DNA from: Ruminococcus albus AD2013
GTDB lineage: Bacteria > Bacillota > Clostridia > Oscillospirales > Ruminococcaceae
Assembly: GCF_000526775.1 (NCBI RefSeq)
Contig: NZ_JAGS01000005.1
Location: forward strand, 186,001-250,000
Length of the DNA: 64,000 nucleotides
Direction: 5' to 3'
A model generated the notes under the pieces. It was not told the origin of the DNA. It made no database searches and worked only from the letters and a program-made list of their open reading frames with translations. Made by a program: the position numbers and the translations under genes. Below, piece after piece: positions 26,194 through 36,127 of this stretch. Each line of letters starts with the position of its first letter. The stretch's first letter is position 1.

Positions 26194-27174
26194 TCAATCT
26201 TTTTTCTTTAGAAGATCTTCCATAACATCCATAGTATTTTTCATTTTTTCTGATCCGAGATGAGTGTAAATTTCTGTTGTTGCCGTACTTTCATGACCAA
26301 GGATCTCTTTTACAGCAAGAATATCTCCGCCATTATTATTATACATCAGAGTAGCAGCTGTATGTCTGAGCTTGTGAGTAGTTACACCCGTATTTTTTAA
26401 GCCTGCAGCCATTATGCATTCTTCAATTATCTTTTGAACTCTCCGTCTAGATAGTCTGTTCTTTCTGGAAGACAAGAACAAGGCTTTTTCATTTTGTGCC
26501 ATCTCGTAATTTTTCCTGTATGGAAGATATTTTTCAATAGCATCAAGACAATTGTTATTCAGGGTTATTATTCTTTCTTTTTTTCCTTTACCCAGCAGCC
26601 TTAAAGTCTTGTTTTCAAAGCTTATATCATTTATATTTATACCGCATAATTCAGAAAGTCTCATTCCGCAATTCAAAAACAGAGTTATTATACAATAATC
26701 TCTTTCAGTGTTTTTGGTACGTATGGAAGAAAGCAGCTTCTGGACTTCGTCAAGTGAAAGGTATTTAGGCAAGGCCCTTTTTACGTGCGGAACTTCCAGA
26801 GAAGCCATATTATCCTTAGGTATCAGTTGGGCTTTATTAGCCAGGTAATCATAGAATTGTTTCAGCGAGGTAGTTTTTCTTGCTCTGGCGGAAGCTCCAT
26901 TCTGTCTTTCATCCTTGAGCCATACCATATAAAGGTAAGCATCTTTTTCAGTAAAGTTTTCTATCATTTCTATAGGAACATCGCTTATAGTGATGTCATT
27001 GAACTTAGTTTCAGCTGGAACCATTTTATTCTTTACCTTTAAGTATCTTAAAAATGTTCTTATATCAAGATAATATTCACTTGAAGTAAGATCACCACGA
27101 TTTTTTATTACACTTAAATTTATCAAAAAATCCTCAAGATAATAAGGGCAATCGTTCTTATAGCTTTCTTTCAC
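26194..27174 (-). CDS. Tyrosine recombinase, XerC/XerD-like integrase
   Basis: 326 residues. An N-terminal SAM-like core-binding domain (~1-130, 'FLRYLKVKNK', 'NGASARARKTTSLKQFYDYL') precedes the catalytic domain with all expected residues: Arg in NCGMRLSELCGI, Lys in LLGKGKKERI, H-x-x-R in THKLRHTAATLMY, His in ILGHESTATTEIYTH, and the nucleophilic Tyr in that last motif. Xer-like integrases of this size mobilise small elements or resolve them. A perfect inverted repeat lies 20 bases upstream of the start codon. There is no visible attL/attR pair or adjacent tRNA. Confidence 0.92.
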   Translation of the reverse strand: MKESYKNDCPYYLEDFLINLSVIKNRGDLTSSEYYLDIRTFLRYLKVKNKMVPAETKFNDITISDVPIEMIENFTEKDAYLYMVWLKDERQNGASARARKTTSLKQFYDYLANKAQLIPKDNMASLEVPHVKRALPKYLSLDEVQKLLSSIRTKNTERDYCIITLFLNCGMRLSELCGININDISFENKTLRLLGKGKKERIITLNNNCLDAIEKYLPYRKNYEMAQNEKALFLSSRKNRLSRRRVQKIIEECIMAAGLKNTGVTTHKLRHTAATLMYNNNGGDILAVKEILGHESTATTEIYTHLGSEKMKNTMDVMEDLLKKKD

Positions 27175-27193
27175 GGCAGGTCACTCCTCTTTA

Positions 27194-27219
27194 TGGCACA
27201 AAATATTCATTTTGTGCCA
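27194..27219. repeat. Inverted repeat upstream of the tyrosine recombinase
   Basis: TGGCACAAAAT-ATTC-ATTTTGTGCCA, 11-bp perfect arms. An extra half-site (ATTTTGTGCCAT) occurs inside the recombinase gene near 26490. It could be an operator or a recombination core; Xer-like enzymes bind 11-bp arms separated by 6-8 bp, so the 4-bp gap is short for a core site. Confidence 0.45.
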
Positions 27220-27607
27220 TGTTACATTTTGCTTATCAAGGGGAAGTTTCAGCTCTTCCCCTTGATATTATAATTGTTTTTTTATAATTCTACAAAAAAT
27301 ACTTCTAATTAAAAAACAGGAATTTAGACTCCAACTGATTATTATACGAAAGCAAACCTTTGTACAATTATATCATATTTTTGCTCAAAAAGCAACCCTG
27401 CATCATAGACTTAAAACAGAAAAAGCCGGACTTAGTAAAAATCTAAGTCCGGCCTAATAATAAATCGTCATACATAAGCTCTTGCTGGATTATTTTTTTC
27501 TACGATACAAAAAACAATTACAGATTCAAGATGACTTATAAGAAAATCACTTTTGTCCGATTTTACGCAGTTTAAGAGCTTTGGGAATTAGAAATTTTTT
27601 TACCTTC
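27220..27607. other. Intergenic with two strong hairpins
   Basis: Holds TATCAAGGGGAAG-N8-CTTCCCCTTGATA (27234-27267) and GCCGGACTTAG-N7-CTAAGTCCGGC (about 27431-27459), both terminator-like. The second belongs to the same sequence type as the ACTC-CCGG hairpins near 30490 and 36105. No coding potential seen. Confidence 0.6.
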
Positions 27608-30148
27608 TTAATAATCTCCGTGTACATTTGCCTGAGCGACTACTCTAATGTTATGGGGGTTGTAATAGCTATCGAAACCTCCGCTTTCATATCCTTCGCC
27701 GATTGCCATATCGGCACGAAGAGCAGAACTATACCACTTATCGATACTTGATAATAATCCATCATCGAGGTAATCTGCATGAGCCTGAACTTCAGCAGCA
27801 AACATATTAAATGAAGTATCGGCAGTATATGCACTCAAAATAGCCCTTTTCTCATTGTAATCCAAGTTTTTTGAACTTGAGATTTTGATCACTTTATTAT
27901 TTTCGTCAGCTATAATACTTCCAAAATTAATATTACAATCAGTCAAAGCATTAGGAACTCTGCTTAAGTTTGCTCTTTTTTCATAGAGAACATCTAATGC
28001 TAGTGAATTTGGATTAATAGAATTCGTTATACTATTTATCATTGCGTTTACGTTATCAATTTCACTATAGATATCATTTAGTTGAGTGGGAAAAGGTATT
28101 GATGAAATTGAATAAGAATTTGCGATCTTATCAACATAGGCTTCTGCAATCAGATAAGGCGCATCTGAATTAACATCCACAAAATACGATTGTAATTCTG
28201 ATGAGTATGGTGAATTAGAAACTCTTACAACTTTGTCTATCTCATTATACAGGTCTGATGTATTCGATGTATTATGATAGATCACGTCGTTTAATTTGCT
28301 TATATCAAACTCCACAAAAGAAATTGTAACGCCGGGATCATTATTATCATCGGAATCGTATTCCTGTTCACGCATTTTGTATAATCCGTAAGTTGCTTTA
28401 CCATTGCGATTTAAAGCCATTATATACCAATCATCATAGTATCCATTAACGGGGTATATAGTTCCTCCAGCATCAGTTAAATTATTGACGCCGCAAGATA
28501 ACAGGATTTCAGACAAAGGTGTTTTACATATAACGAAATCATCAACTGTTTCTTCTGTGTAATTCATATCAACTATACCTTTATTTATGTAATCAACAAG
28601 AACTGATGGATAGTTGTTTTTATGATTTGGCTGATTATCCTTAGCGTTAAGGATTCCATCACCATCCTTATCCAGCGAGGCATTAGGAATTCTGACAATT
28701 ATCACAGCATTTTTCGTTGCGTTTGCAATATCCCATTTGCCGTTAACTCTTGCAGCGATAGCTACACTATAAGTTCTTCCGGGGGTGAGATTCTTAGGAG
28801 AAGTGTAGAAAGTATCAGTAGTTTGCATCTGAACTTTCCACTTTCCTGCCAAATATACAGCTATACCATATCTGTCAGCACCCTCGACCTTATCCCAAGT
28901 GAATCTAACCTGATGATATTTCTCACTGTATTCTACTTTGATATTTGTAGGGTAAGTAATCTTTGTTTCTTCTTCGATAGGTAAGCGCTTGTAGGTGTTT
29001 TTGCCACTGTTTTCGATAACTGCATATTCATCATCACCGCTTACGACAGTTTTTGGGTTTTTATCGTTTACCCAGCCTTCTCCGTTGGTAAGCTTTGCAT
29101 CCGATTTTATGTTATTGAAATTTTCTCCTAGGGAAATGGTTTTTAGCTTAGAACAACCCATGAATAGCTGGGCATTATATGGATATAGAATTTTGCTTGT
29201 GTCAAAGCCGCTTATATCAATCGATGTCAAACTTGAACAGTTCTCAAATATTCTCTCTATACGCCAACTTTTTTTGGTATCAAAAGAGCTTACATCAAGT
29301 TCAGTTAAAGCTGAACAGCCATAGAACATCATATGCATATCTTCAGCATTGCTTGTATTAAAATTACTTAAATTTAGCGAAGTCAGACTTTTACATTCAT
29401 AGAACATTAAGGACATATTTATTACATTACTTGTATCAAAGCCACTAAGGTCAAGTGATGTAAGGATAGAACAATATGCGAACATATTGTTCATATATGT
29501 AACATTACTTGTATCAAAACTGCTTAGATCAAGGGACGTCAAAGCATAACATTGGTTGAACATACTTCCCATGATAGAAACATTGTTTGTATCAAAATTG
29601 CTTAAATCAATTGATTCCAAGTTATAACAACCAGAGAACATACAAGCCATAGACTTGACTTTGCTTGTGTTAAATGAACTTAAGTTTACTTTTGGCAGTG
29701 CATAACAAGAGGCAAACATATAAGACATATCTGTTACATTGCTTGTATCAAATCCACTCAGATCTATATTAGTCACGTAGTTGCAGCCCCAGAACATTTG
29801 CGACATATTCTTAACATTGCTCGTGTCTGCATTAGAAAAATCTATAGATGTACAATAATAAAAAGCCCAACATAGGCTGTGACTGTCTTCAGGGAAAACA
29901 GTTCCTTCTTCAGCTACAATGGATTTTACTTTAATTCTAAAATTATAATTTAATCCACGTAAAGTATCACCATCAACTTTGCCCTTTAATGTAAGTACAC
30001 CTGTCGCTTCATCAAAAGAATAACAGCTGTCCTCAATTACATCTGCCTGAGCCGTAATAGCCTGCGAGATAAAGGGTGCTCCATAGCTAACCGCACCTGC
30101 CACCATACAAAACGCCATCACTACCGCTAATACTTTTTTCATCTTCAT
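27608..30148 (-). CDS. DUF285 leucine-rich repeat protein with Fn3-like module and large unknown C-terminal domain
   Basis: ATG at 30148 with CAGGAGGTCATTAAA; the longer frame to 30238 runs through the promoter. The 846-residue protein has a signal peptide, DUF285 repeats (~95-370), the shared Fn3-like module (~400-485), a calcium-loop motif DKDGDGILNAKDNQP and then ~350 residues (~500-846) that I cannot assign: 'NYPSVLVDYINKGIVDMNYTEETVDDFVICKTPLSEILLSC' ... 'LDYNEKRAILSAYTADTSFNMFAAEVQAHADYL'. The same C-terminal domain ends the neighbouring protein at 31195-34218, joined there to another kind of LRR. That swap of front ends on a constant tail suggests the tail is the functional business end, possibly an enzymatic or toxin-like domain. 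Confidence 0.82.
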   Translation of the reverse strand: MKMKKVLAVVMAFCMVAGAVSYGAPFISQAITAQADVIEDSCYSFDEATGVLTLKGKVDGDTLRGLNYNFRIKVKSIVAEEGTVFPEDSHSLCWAFYYCTSIDFSNADTSNVKNMSQMFWGCNYVTNIDLSGFDTSNVTDMSYMFASCYALPKVNLSSFNTSKVKSMACMFSGCYNLESIDLSNFDTNNVSIMGSMFNQCYALTSLDLSSFDTSNVTYMNNMFAYCSILTSLDLSGFDTSNVINMSLMFYECKSLTSLNLSNFNTSNAEDMHMMFYGCSALTELDVSSFDTKKSWRIERIFENCSSLTSIDISGFDTSKILYPYNAQLFMGCSKLKTISLGENFNNIKSDAKLTNGEGWVNDKNPKTVVSGDDEYAVIENSGKNTYKRLPIEEETKITYPTNIKVEYSEKYHQVRFTWDKVEGADRYGIAVYLAGKWKVQMQTTDTFYTSPKNLTPGRTYSVAIAARVNGKWDIANATKNAVIIVRIPNASLDKDGDGILNAKDNQPNHKNNYPSVLVDYINKGIVDMNYTEETVDDFVICKTPLSEILLSCGVNNLTDAGGTIYPVNGYYDDWYIMALNRNGKATYGLYKMREQEYDSDDNNDPGVTISFVEFDISKLNDVIYHNTSNTSDLYNEIDKVVRVSNSPYSSELQSYFVDVNSDAPYLIAEAYVDKIANSYSISSIPFPTQLNDIYSEIDNVNAMINSITNSINPNSLALDVLYEKRANLSRVPNALTDCNINFGSIIADENNKVIKISSSKNLDYNEKRAILSAYTADTSFNMFAAEVQAHADYLDDGLLSSIDKWYSSALRADMAIGEGYESGGFDSYYNPHNIRVVAQANVHGDY

Positions 30149-30510
30149 TTTAATGACCTCCTGAATTATCGTGTTGAAAATTGTAATAAATATCAATATT
30201 TCCCAAAATATGATAGCACACATAATTATCGATGTCAATAATTTCGATATACTTTCTTAATCATTCGTTGCTAATTCATATTAGAAAATTATATTAATGT
30301 ATATTTTGACAGTAACTACGTGTCGTTCATTTGCTATCCTACTGTCTCAAGAAATAAAATAGCCCCTTAGAATCTTCACACTTTTTCGTGTGTACACTAA
30401 AAGGGAGCTATTATGAAAAACATAAATTCAAAAAATGAAAATCTGAAATTTTGATTCCAACAAAAAAACCGGACTCAGTTTATTCCGAGTCCGGCATAAT
30501 TAGATCATCT
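30001..30510. repeat. Near-identical duplication, copy 1 (pairs with 35621-36127)
   Basis: Covers the signal-peptide-coding end of the downstream gene, its promoter, a hairpin element (ATAGCCCCTT...AAGGGAGCTAT enclosing CACACTTTTTCGTGTG, about 30358-30416) and a CCGGACTC/GAGTCCGG terminator. The offset to copy 2 is about 5620 bases. Weaker similarity continues to about 30950. Confidence 0.85.
30210..30238 (-). promoter_or_regulatory. Promoter of the 27608-30148 gene
   Basis: Minus strand TTGACA (30233-30238), 17-bp spacer, TATCAT (30210-30215). The same promoter is found in front of the 34316-35767 gene. Confidence 0.8.
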
Positions 30511-31194
30511 TTAACCTTCGTAGAGTTGTTTGTTTTGGGGTATGATACTTACTATTACAAATACTTTGTATTTATTCTTTTATTTGATCTGAAAGTTTAA
30601 ATTGTGTTAAGTCATGCAAAAGTATCTGTTATTTTCTTCATTATGTTTTTCGATAGGTATTTCATAAGGTTATTTTATGATGATCACTAGACTCCAAGTT
30701 ATCAATTATTATCACTACAAGTATTATAGCAGAAAACTTAGATAAATAAAAACGAAAAAAAACTATTTTTTTCTTGGTTTTTGGTTTTTTTTGAAATGAA
30801 TTATTCTCAAATGGCTTATTCTCGGGCTTTTTTGGAATTTTATTTTTCAAAAAATTCTTTTATTAAAGTTTTGTAAATGTTATATTAATAAATATATGTG
30901 ATTGATATTGCCCGAAAACACGCGGTTTAAGAGATTTGGGAAATAGAATTATTTTTTTATTTTAGAATTAAAAGAAGATAAAAACAGAAAAATGTTGAGC
31001 TTATTACTGAGAAAAAATCAAGCGTGTAATATTCCGCTTACCTCTAAATCAAGCTCCTGCCGGAAATGCCATCTCAACAGGAGCTCGATTATTCATACTT
31101 AATTTCGTATTATGAGAAATAAAGAATAATACAGAAAATATGATCAATATAGTACTGCTGTACTTATGATGCATATATTTTTTTATTGACCATC
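30511..31194. other. AT-rich intergenic, no gene seen
   Basis: Long T and A runs. The stretch 30640-30970 is a diverged match to 36240-36572. The hairpin at about 31048-31090 (CAAGCTCCTG...CAGGAGCTCG) could terminate minus-strand transcription from the left neighbour or plus-strand reading. No convincing coding sequence. Confidence 0.6.
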
Positions 31195-34100
31195 TTAATA
31201 TTTTACGTGTGCATTCGCCTGTGCTACTACTCTACTGTCGTTGGGATTGTGATAAGTATCGGTTAAATAGTCTGTAGTGCTTTGATCAATTGTCATATCG
31301 GCATGAATAACATGACTATACACAAGATCAGAAATTAATCCATCATCGAGATACTCGGCATGAAACTGAACTTCAGCAGCAAACATGTTAAATGAAGTAT
31401 CGGCAGTATATGCACTCAGGATAGCCCTCTTTTCATTGTAATCCAAGTTGCTGGAACTTGTGATTTGGATTGTTCCGGTATTTTCGTCGGCTATAATACT
31501 TCCAAAATTTTTATTACAATCAGTCAAAGCATTAGGGACTTTATTTAATTCTGCTTTCTTTGCAAGGAGTATAGGTACATCTTTACGAGAATTAATCATT
31601 GCAACAATTATCTCTGCGTTTATGATAGCTATATTAGTATAAATTTCATTTAGTTTTTGGGGAAAAGGTATCGATGAAATTGAATAAGAATTTGCGATCT
31701 TATCCACATAAGCTTCTGCGATCAGATAGGGTGCCTCTGAATTAACATTTGCAAAATAAGATTGTAATTCTGGTGAGTATGGTGCATCCGGAACTTGTAC
31801 AACTTTTTGAATCTCATTATACAAGTCTGATGTATCTGAGGTATTATGATAAATCACGTCATTTAATTTGCTTATATCAAACTCCACAAAAGAAATTGTA
31901 ACGCCGGGTACATTATTATCATGATCATCATCATCGGGATCGTATTCCTGTTCACGCATTTTGTATAATCCGTAAGTTGCTGTACCATTGCGATTTAAAG
32001 CCATTATATACCAATCATCGTAGTTTCCATCAACAGCGTGGTCAACTCCCCCATCATCAGTTAAAGAATTGACATTACAAGATAACAGGATTTCAGACAA
32101 AGGTGTTTTACATATAACGAAATCATCAACTGTTTCTTCTGTGTAATTCATATCAACTATACCTTTATTTATGTAATCAACAAGAACTGATGGATAGTTG
32201 TTTTTTTGATTTGGCTGACTATCCTTAGCGTTAATGATTCCATCTCCATCCGTATCCACTGAGGCGTAAGGAATTTTGACGATCGTCACAGCATTTTTTA
32301 TCGCGTTTGCAGTATCCCATTTGCCATTCACTCTTGCGGAGATAGCAACTTTATAAGTCATACCCTGTGTCAGATTCTTTGGAGAAGTGTATACTGTATC
32401 GGTGATATTCTGTGTCTGAACTTTCCACTTGCCTGCCTGATATACGGCTAAACAGTATTTGTCAGCACCCCTGACCTTGTCCCATGTGAACCTTACCTGA
32501 TGATATTTTTCGCTGTATTCTACCTTGATGTTGGTTGGGAATGTGTCAATAAGCTCATAGGCTATTTTGTTATCAACAGCGTATTTTTCAGCGGCTGAGC
32601 CCTTATTGCAGAGTATTTTGAAATCGGGATCGGTGCAACCGGGAAAAAGACAATAACCTATGTTTGTAACGCTGGTGGGGATAACTACATACTTAAGGTT
32701 TGTGCAGTACGTAAATTCGTTATCAATGATTGTTTTAACACCGGTTGGAATAGTTACTGATGTGATGCCATTTGCATAATAGAATGCAGTACCGTTTATG
32801 ATACTAACACCGGAGGGGATAACCACGTCGCCCGAACAGGTCGTTGCATCAATCAGAATACCGTTTACTATGATAAAAGGATCTTCTGCTTGTCTGTCTT
32901 TTTCCCATTTTGTATTAGTGAAAGCAAATCTTCCAATCGAGGTGACAGTTTTGGGTATATCTATATCGTAAAGTTTATAGCAACGCATAAATGCGCCATC
33001 ACCGATGACGGTTATGTTATCAGGTATGGATACCGAAGTAAACCCACATGCATGAAATACATAATCGTTAAGGGTTGTAATGCTCTTTGGTATATGTACC
33101 GAGGAAAGGCGTATACAATCACTAAAAGCATATTTGCCTAAGTACGTGATATTATCATGGAGAGTTGCCGAAGTAAGGTTCAAACAGTGATTAAATGAAT
33201 AATCGCCGATGCATGTTACAGTTTTGGGTATGCTCACCGAGGTTAGACGTTTGCAATAAAAGAAAGCATAGTTTCCTATCGCAGTGGTATCGTTGTGAAA
33301 CTTGATTGATGTTTTTCCGCCAGGACATTCCAGGATAGTCTTCATATCCTTGGTATACAAAGCGCCATCATAACTTGCAAATGTCGTATTTCCATCGGCA
33401 ACTTTAATCTCTTTCAGGGAATAACTTTCTTCAAACAGATGTCTTTTTATGGAAGTAACTGTTTTGGGGATAGTTATAGATTTAAGGGAATTGCAGTATG
33501 CAAAAGCTTTATCACCAATACTTGTGATACCATCGGGCAGATCCACTGAGGAGAGATACTCACATTTCATGAAAGCGCTGTCAGCTATTTTGGTAACACC
33601 GCTATATATCGTTACAGATGTCTTTCTGCTCGGGCAGGACAGTAGTGTTTTCATATCTCTGGTATACAGCACACCATCAAAGCTTGAATATGCCGGGTTG
33701 TTTTCGGATACATTTATATCATTGAAACTCGTGCAGCCTGCAAACACCTCAATACCGATAGATGTAATATTTTCAGGGATCGTTACAGCACTGAGCTTTC
33801 TACAATCCCTGAAGGCATATGAGCCTATAGTTGTTACACTGTCGGGTATATTTACGGAGGTAAGTTCATAACAAGAAGAAAAAGCAGAGCTTTCTATGCT
33901 GGTGATAGTGTCTGGTATAGTGACCGAAGTCATAAGCGATTTTGAACTGAAGCAGGATGAGCCGATGATCGTTACAGTTTTTCCATCTATCTCCGAAGGA
34001 ACGTTCACTTCCGTATCATCACCCAGATATCTGCATAAAAGGACAGTATCATCATCAAGTGATAAATACATATATTCATCATTTTGAACAGGTTGATAAT

Positions 34101-34218
34101 TAGCAGCGCTTGCAGTAATAACTTCGCCTGTCCAATCAGCAAAGATCAGACTTGATGTACCAATGTTCGTTGAAAGAACCGCGCCCACGCAAAGCAGGGC
34201 AAGTAATTTTTTCTTCAT
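31195..34218 (-). CDS. LRR_5 (BspA-type) secreted protein with Fn3-like module and the same unknown C-terminal domain
   Basis: 1007 residues, ATG with AAAGGATAATTATC upstream. Signal peptide; ~20 LRR_5 repeats of the form 'ITSIGIEVFAGCTSFNDINV' and 'VTIPDTITSIESSAFSSC' (~60-560), a different LRR class from the DUF285 paralogues. The constant Fn3-like module (~565-650) and the ~350-residue unknown tail follow, the tail ~75-80% identical by eye to that of the 27608-30148 protein. It starts only 97 bases after the stop of the 34316 gene, so may be read partly from that gene's promoter. Possible adhesin or effector; the tail function is open. Confidence 0.82.
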   Translation of the reverse strand: MKKKLLALLCVGAVLSTNIGTSSLIFADWTGEVITASAANYQPVQNDEYMYLSLDDDTVLLCRYLGDDTEVNVPSEIDGKTVTIIGSSCFSSKSLMTSVTIPDTITSIESSAFSSCYELTSVNIPDSVTTIGSYAFRDCRKLSAVTIPENITSIGIEVFAGCTSFNDINVSENNPAYSSFDGVLYTRDMKTLLSCPSRKTSVTIYSGVTKIADSAFMKCEYLSSVDLPDGITSIGDKAFAYCNSLKSITIPKTVTSIKRHLFEESYSLKEIKVADGNTTFASYDGALYTKDMKTILECPGGKTSIKFHNDTTAIGNYAFFYCKRLTSVSIPKTVTCIGDYSFNHCLNLTSATLHDNITYLGKYAFSDCIRLSSVHIPKSITTLNDYVFHACGFTSVSIPDNITVIGDGAFMRCYKLYDIDIPKTVTSIGRFAFTNTKWEKDRQAEDPFIIVNGILIDATTCSGDVVIPSGVSIINGTAFYYANGITSVTIPTGVKTIIDNEFTYCTNLKYVVIPTSVTNIGYCLFPGCTDPDFKILCNKGSAAEKYAVDNKIAYELIDTFPTNIKVEYSEKYHQVRFTWDKVRGADKYCLAVYQAGKWKVQTQNITDTVYTSPKNLTQGMTYKVAISARVNGKWDTANAIKNAVTIVKIPYASVDTDGDGIINAKDSQPNQKNNYPSVLVDYINKGIVDMNYTEETVDDFVICKTPLSEILLSCNVNSLTDDGGVDHAVDGNYDDWYIMALNRNGTATYGLYKMREQEYDPDDDDHDNNVPGVTISFVEFDISKLNDVIYHNTSDTSDLYNEIQKVVQVPDAPYSPELQSYFANVNSEAPYLIAEAYVDKIANSYSISSIPFPQKLNEIYTNIAIINAEIIVAMINSRKDVPILLAKKAELNKVPNALTDCNKNFGSIIADENTGTIQITSSSNLDYNEKRAILSAYTADTSFNMFAAEVQFHAEYLDDGLISDLVYSHVIHADMTIDQSTTDYLTDTYHNPNDSRVVAQANAHVKY

Positions 34219-34315
34219 GATAATTATCCTTTCTTAATTAAATGATTTGATTTACATAACCCATGACAGCACCTATGCTCTCCTTAGTTTTTAAGTATGT
34301 ATCAATATCAGACCA

Positions 34316-35767
34316 TCACTTTATAGTAACAGTCACAGCATTTTTGATAGCATTAGCAGTATCCCATTTTCCGTTAACTCTTGCAGCGATTGCTACCTTG
34401 TAGGTCTTACCAGGTGTCAGATTCTTGGGAGAAGTGTAAACAGTTCCGGTGATATTCTGCGCTTGAACTCTCCACTTCCCTGCCAGATATACAGCTATGC
34501 CGTATCTGTCAGCACCTTCGACTTTGTCCCATGTAAATCTTACCTGGTGATATTCCTTGCTGTATTCTACCTTGATGTTTGTGGGGTATGTTGGCGTGTT
34601 GGCAGTACAGCGCTTGTAGGTGTTCTTGCCATTGTTGGTGATAACTGCATATTCTCCGTCACCGCTTATAACTGTTTCGGGAGCCTTGGAATTGACCCAG
34701 CCGTCACCATTTGGCAGTTTGATTTCTTCATTTATACTTTTGAAATACTCGCCGAGAGTAAGTTTTGTCAATCCGGTACAGCCCTCAAACATATTGGATA
34801 TAATTGTGACGTTATTTGTATCAAAGTTGCTTACATCGAGCATCGTAAGTCCTGAACAATAATAGAACATACCACTCATATTTGTTACTTTGCTTGTATT
34901 AAAACTGCTTACATCAAGTGCGGACAATTTCTCACACTTGACGAACATACCTGCCATATCTATGGCTTTGCTTGTATCAAAATTGCGTAAATCAAGTTTT
35001 GTTAGACCGGAACAGTAAGCGAACATTGTACTCATATATGCAGCATTGCTTGTATCCAAGTTGCTTACATCGAGCGTGGTCAGATTGGAACAACCACTGA
35101 ACAAAGCACCCATATTTGCAGCATTGCTTGTATCAAAGTTGCTTACATCGAGCGTTGTCAAACCAGAACAGTGAGAGAACATACCATACATATTTTCAAC
35201 ATTGCTTGTATCAAAGTTGCTTACATCGAGCGTTGTCAAACCAGAACAGTGAGAGAACATTTCTTGCATATCTGTTACTTTGCCCGTATCAAACGAACTT
35301 AGATCAACCGATGTCAGCCCTGTACAGTAAATAAACATACCACGCATACTAGTTACATTGCTGGTATCAAATCCGCTCAGATCAAGGTCGGTCATGACGG
35401 AACACGCATAGAACATATTTGACATATCTTTGACACTGCTTGTATCTGCATTAGAAAGGTCAAAAAAAGTACAATTTATGTAATCTGCAAAAATTCTACT
35501 ACAGTCTTCAGGGAAAACTGTTCCCTTTTCAGCGACAACTGATATGACTAAATTCTTGAAACTTTTGCTAAATTCATTTAATGTATAACGGTCTACCGTT
35601 CCCCTCAGCGTCAGCACACCTGTCGCTTCATCAAAAGAATAACAGCTGTCCTCAATTACATCTGCCTGAGCCGTAATAGCCTGCGAGATAAAGGGTGCTC
35701 CATAGCTAACCGCACCTGCCACCATACAAAACGCCATCACTACCGCTAATACTTTTTTCATCTTCAT
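34316..35767 (-). CDS. BspA/DUF285-type leucine-rich repeat secreted protein with Fn3-like C-terminus
   Basis: 483 residues from the ATG at 35767 (CAGGAGGTCATTAAA). The signal peptide and first ~60 residues are the same as in the 27608-30148 protein, within the duplicated block. DUF285 repeats (~95-375) include two adjacent 78-bp units that are almost identical at DNA level (35123-35200 and 35201-35278), evidence of recent repeat expansion. It ends with the Fn3-like module (TVTIK). It lacks the long unknown tail of its twin. Confidence 0.88.
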   Translation of the reverse strand: MKMKKVLAVVMAFCMVAGAVSYGAPFISQAITAQADVIEDSCYSFDEATGVLTLRGTVDRYTLNEFSKSFKNLVISVVAEKGTVFPEDCSRIFADYINCTFFDLSNADTSSVKDMSNMFYACSVMTDLDLSGFDTSNVTSMRGMFIYCTGLTSVDLSSFDTGKVTDMQEMFSHCSGLTTLDVSNFDTSNVENMYGMFSHCSGLTTLDVSNFDTSNAANMGALFSGCSNLTTLDVSNLDTSNAAYMSTMFAYCSGLTKLDLRNFDTSKAIDMAGMFVKCEKLSALDVSSFNTSKVTNMSGMFYYCSGLTMLDVSNFDTNNVTIISNMFEGCTGLTKLTLGEYFKSINEEIKLPNGDGWVNSKAPETVISGDGEYAVITNNGKNTYKRCTANTPTYPTNIKVEYSKEYHQVRFTWDKVEGADRYGIAVYLAGKWRVQAQNITGTVYTSPKNLTPGKTYKVAIAARVNGKWDTANAIKNAVTVTIK

Positions 35768-36127
35768 TTTAATGACCTCCTGAATTATCGTGTTGAAAAT
35801 CGTAATAAATATCAATATTTCCCAAAATATGATAGCACACATAATTATCAATGTCAATAATTTCGATATATTTTCTTAATCATTCGTTGCTAATTCATAT
35901 TAGAAAATTATATTAATGTATATTTTGACAGTAACTATGTGTCGTTCATTTGCTATCCTACTGTCTCAAGAAATAAAATAGCCCCTTAGAATTTTCACAC
36001 TTTTTCGTGTGTACACTACAAGGGAGCTATTAAGAAAAACATAAATTCAAAAAATGAAAATCTGAAATTTTGATTTCAACAAAAAACCGGACTCAGTTTA
36101 TTCCGAGTCCGGCATAATTAGATCATC
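35621..36127. repeat. Near-identical duplication, copy 2 (pairs with 30001-30510)
   Basis: Same content as copy 1: gene start, promoter, hairpin element (about 35978-36030) and CCGGACTC/GAGTCCGG terminator (about 36087-36113), with only scattered differences. Diverged similarity continues to about 36572. Confidence 0.85.
35829..35857 (-). promoter_or_regulatory. Promoter of the 34316-35767 gene
   Basis: Minus strand TTGACA (35852-35857), 17-bp spacer, TATCAT (35829-35834); duplicate of the promoter at 30210-30238. Confidence 0.8.
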
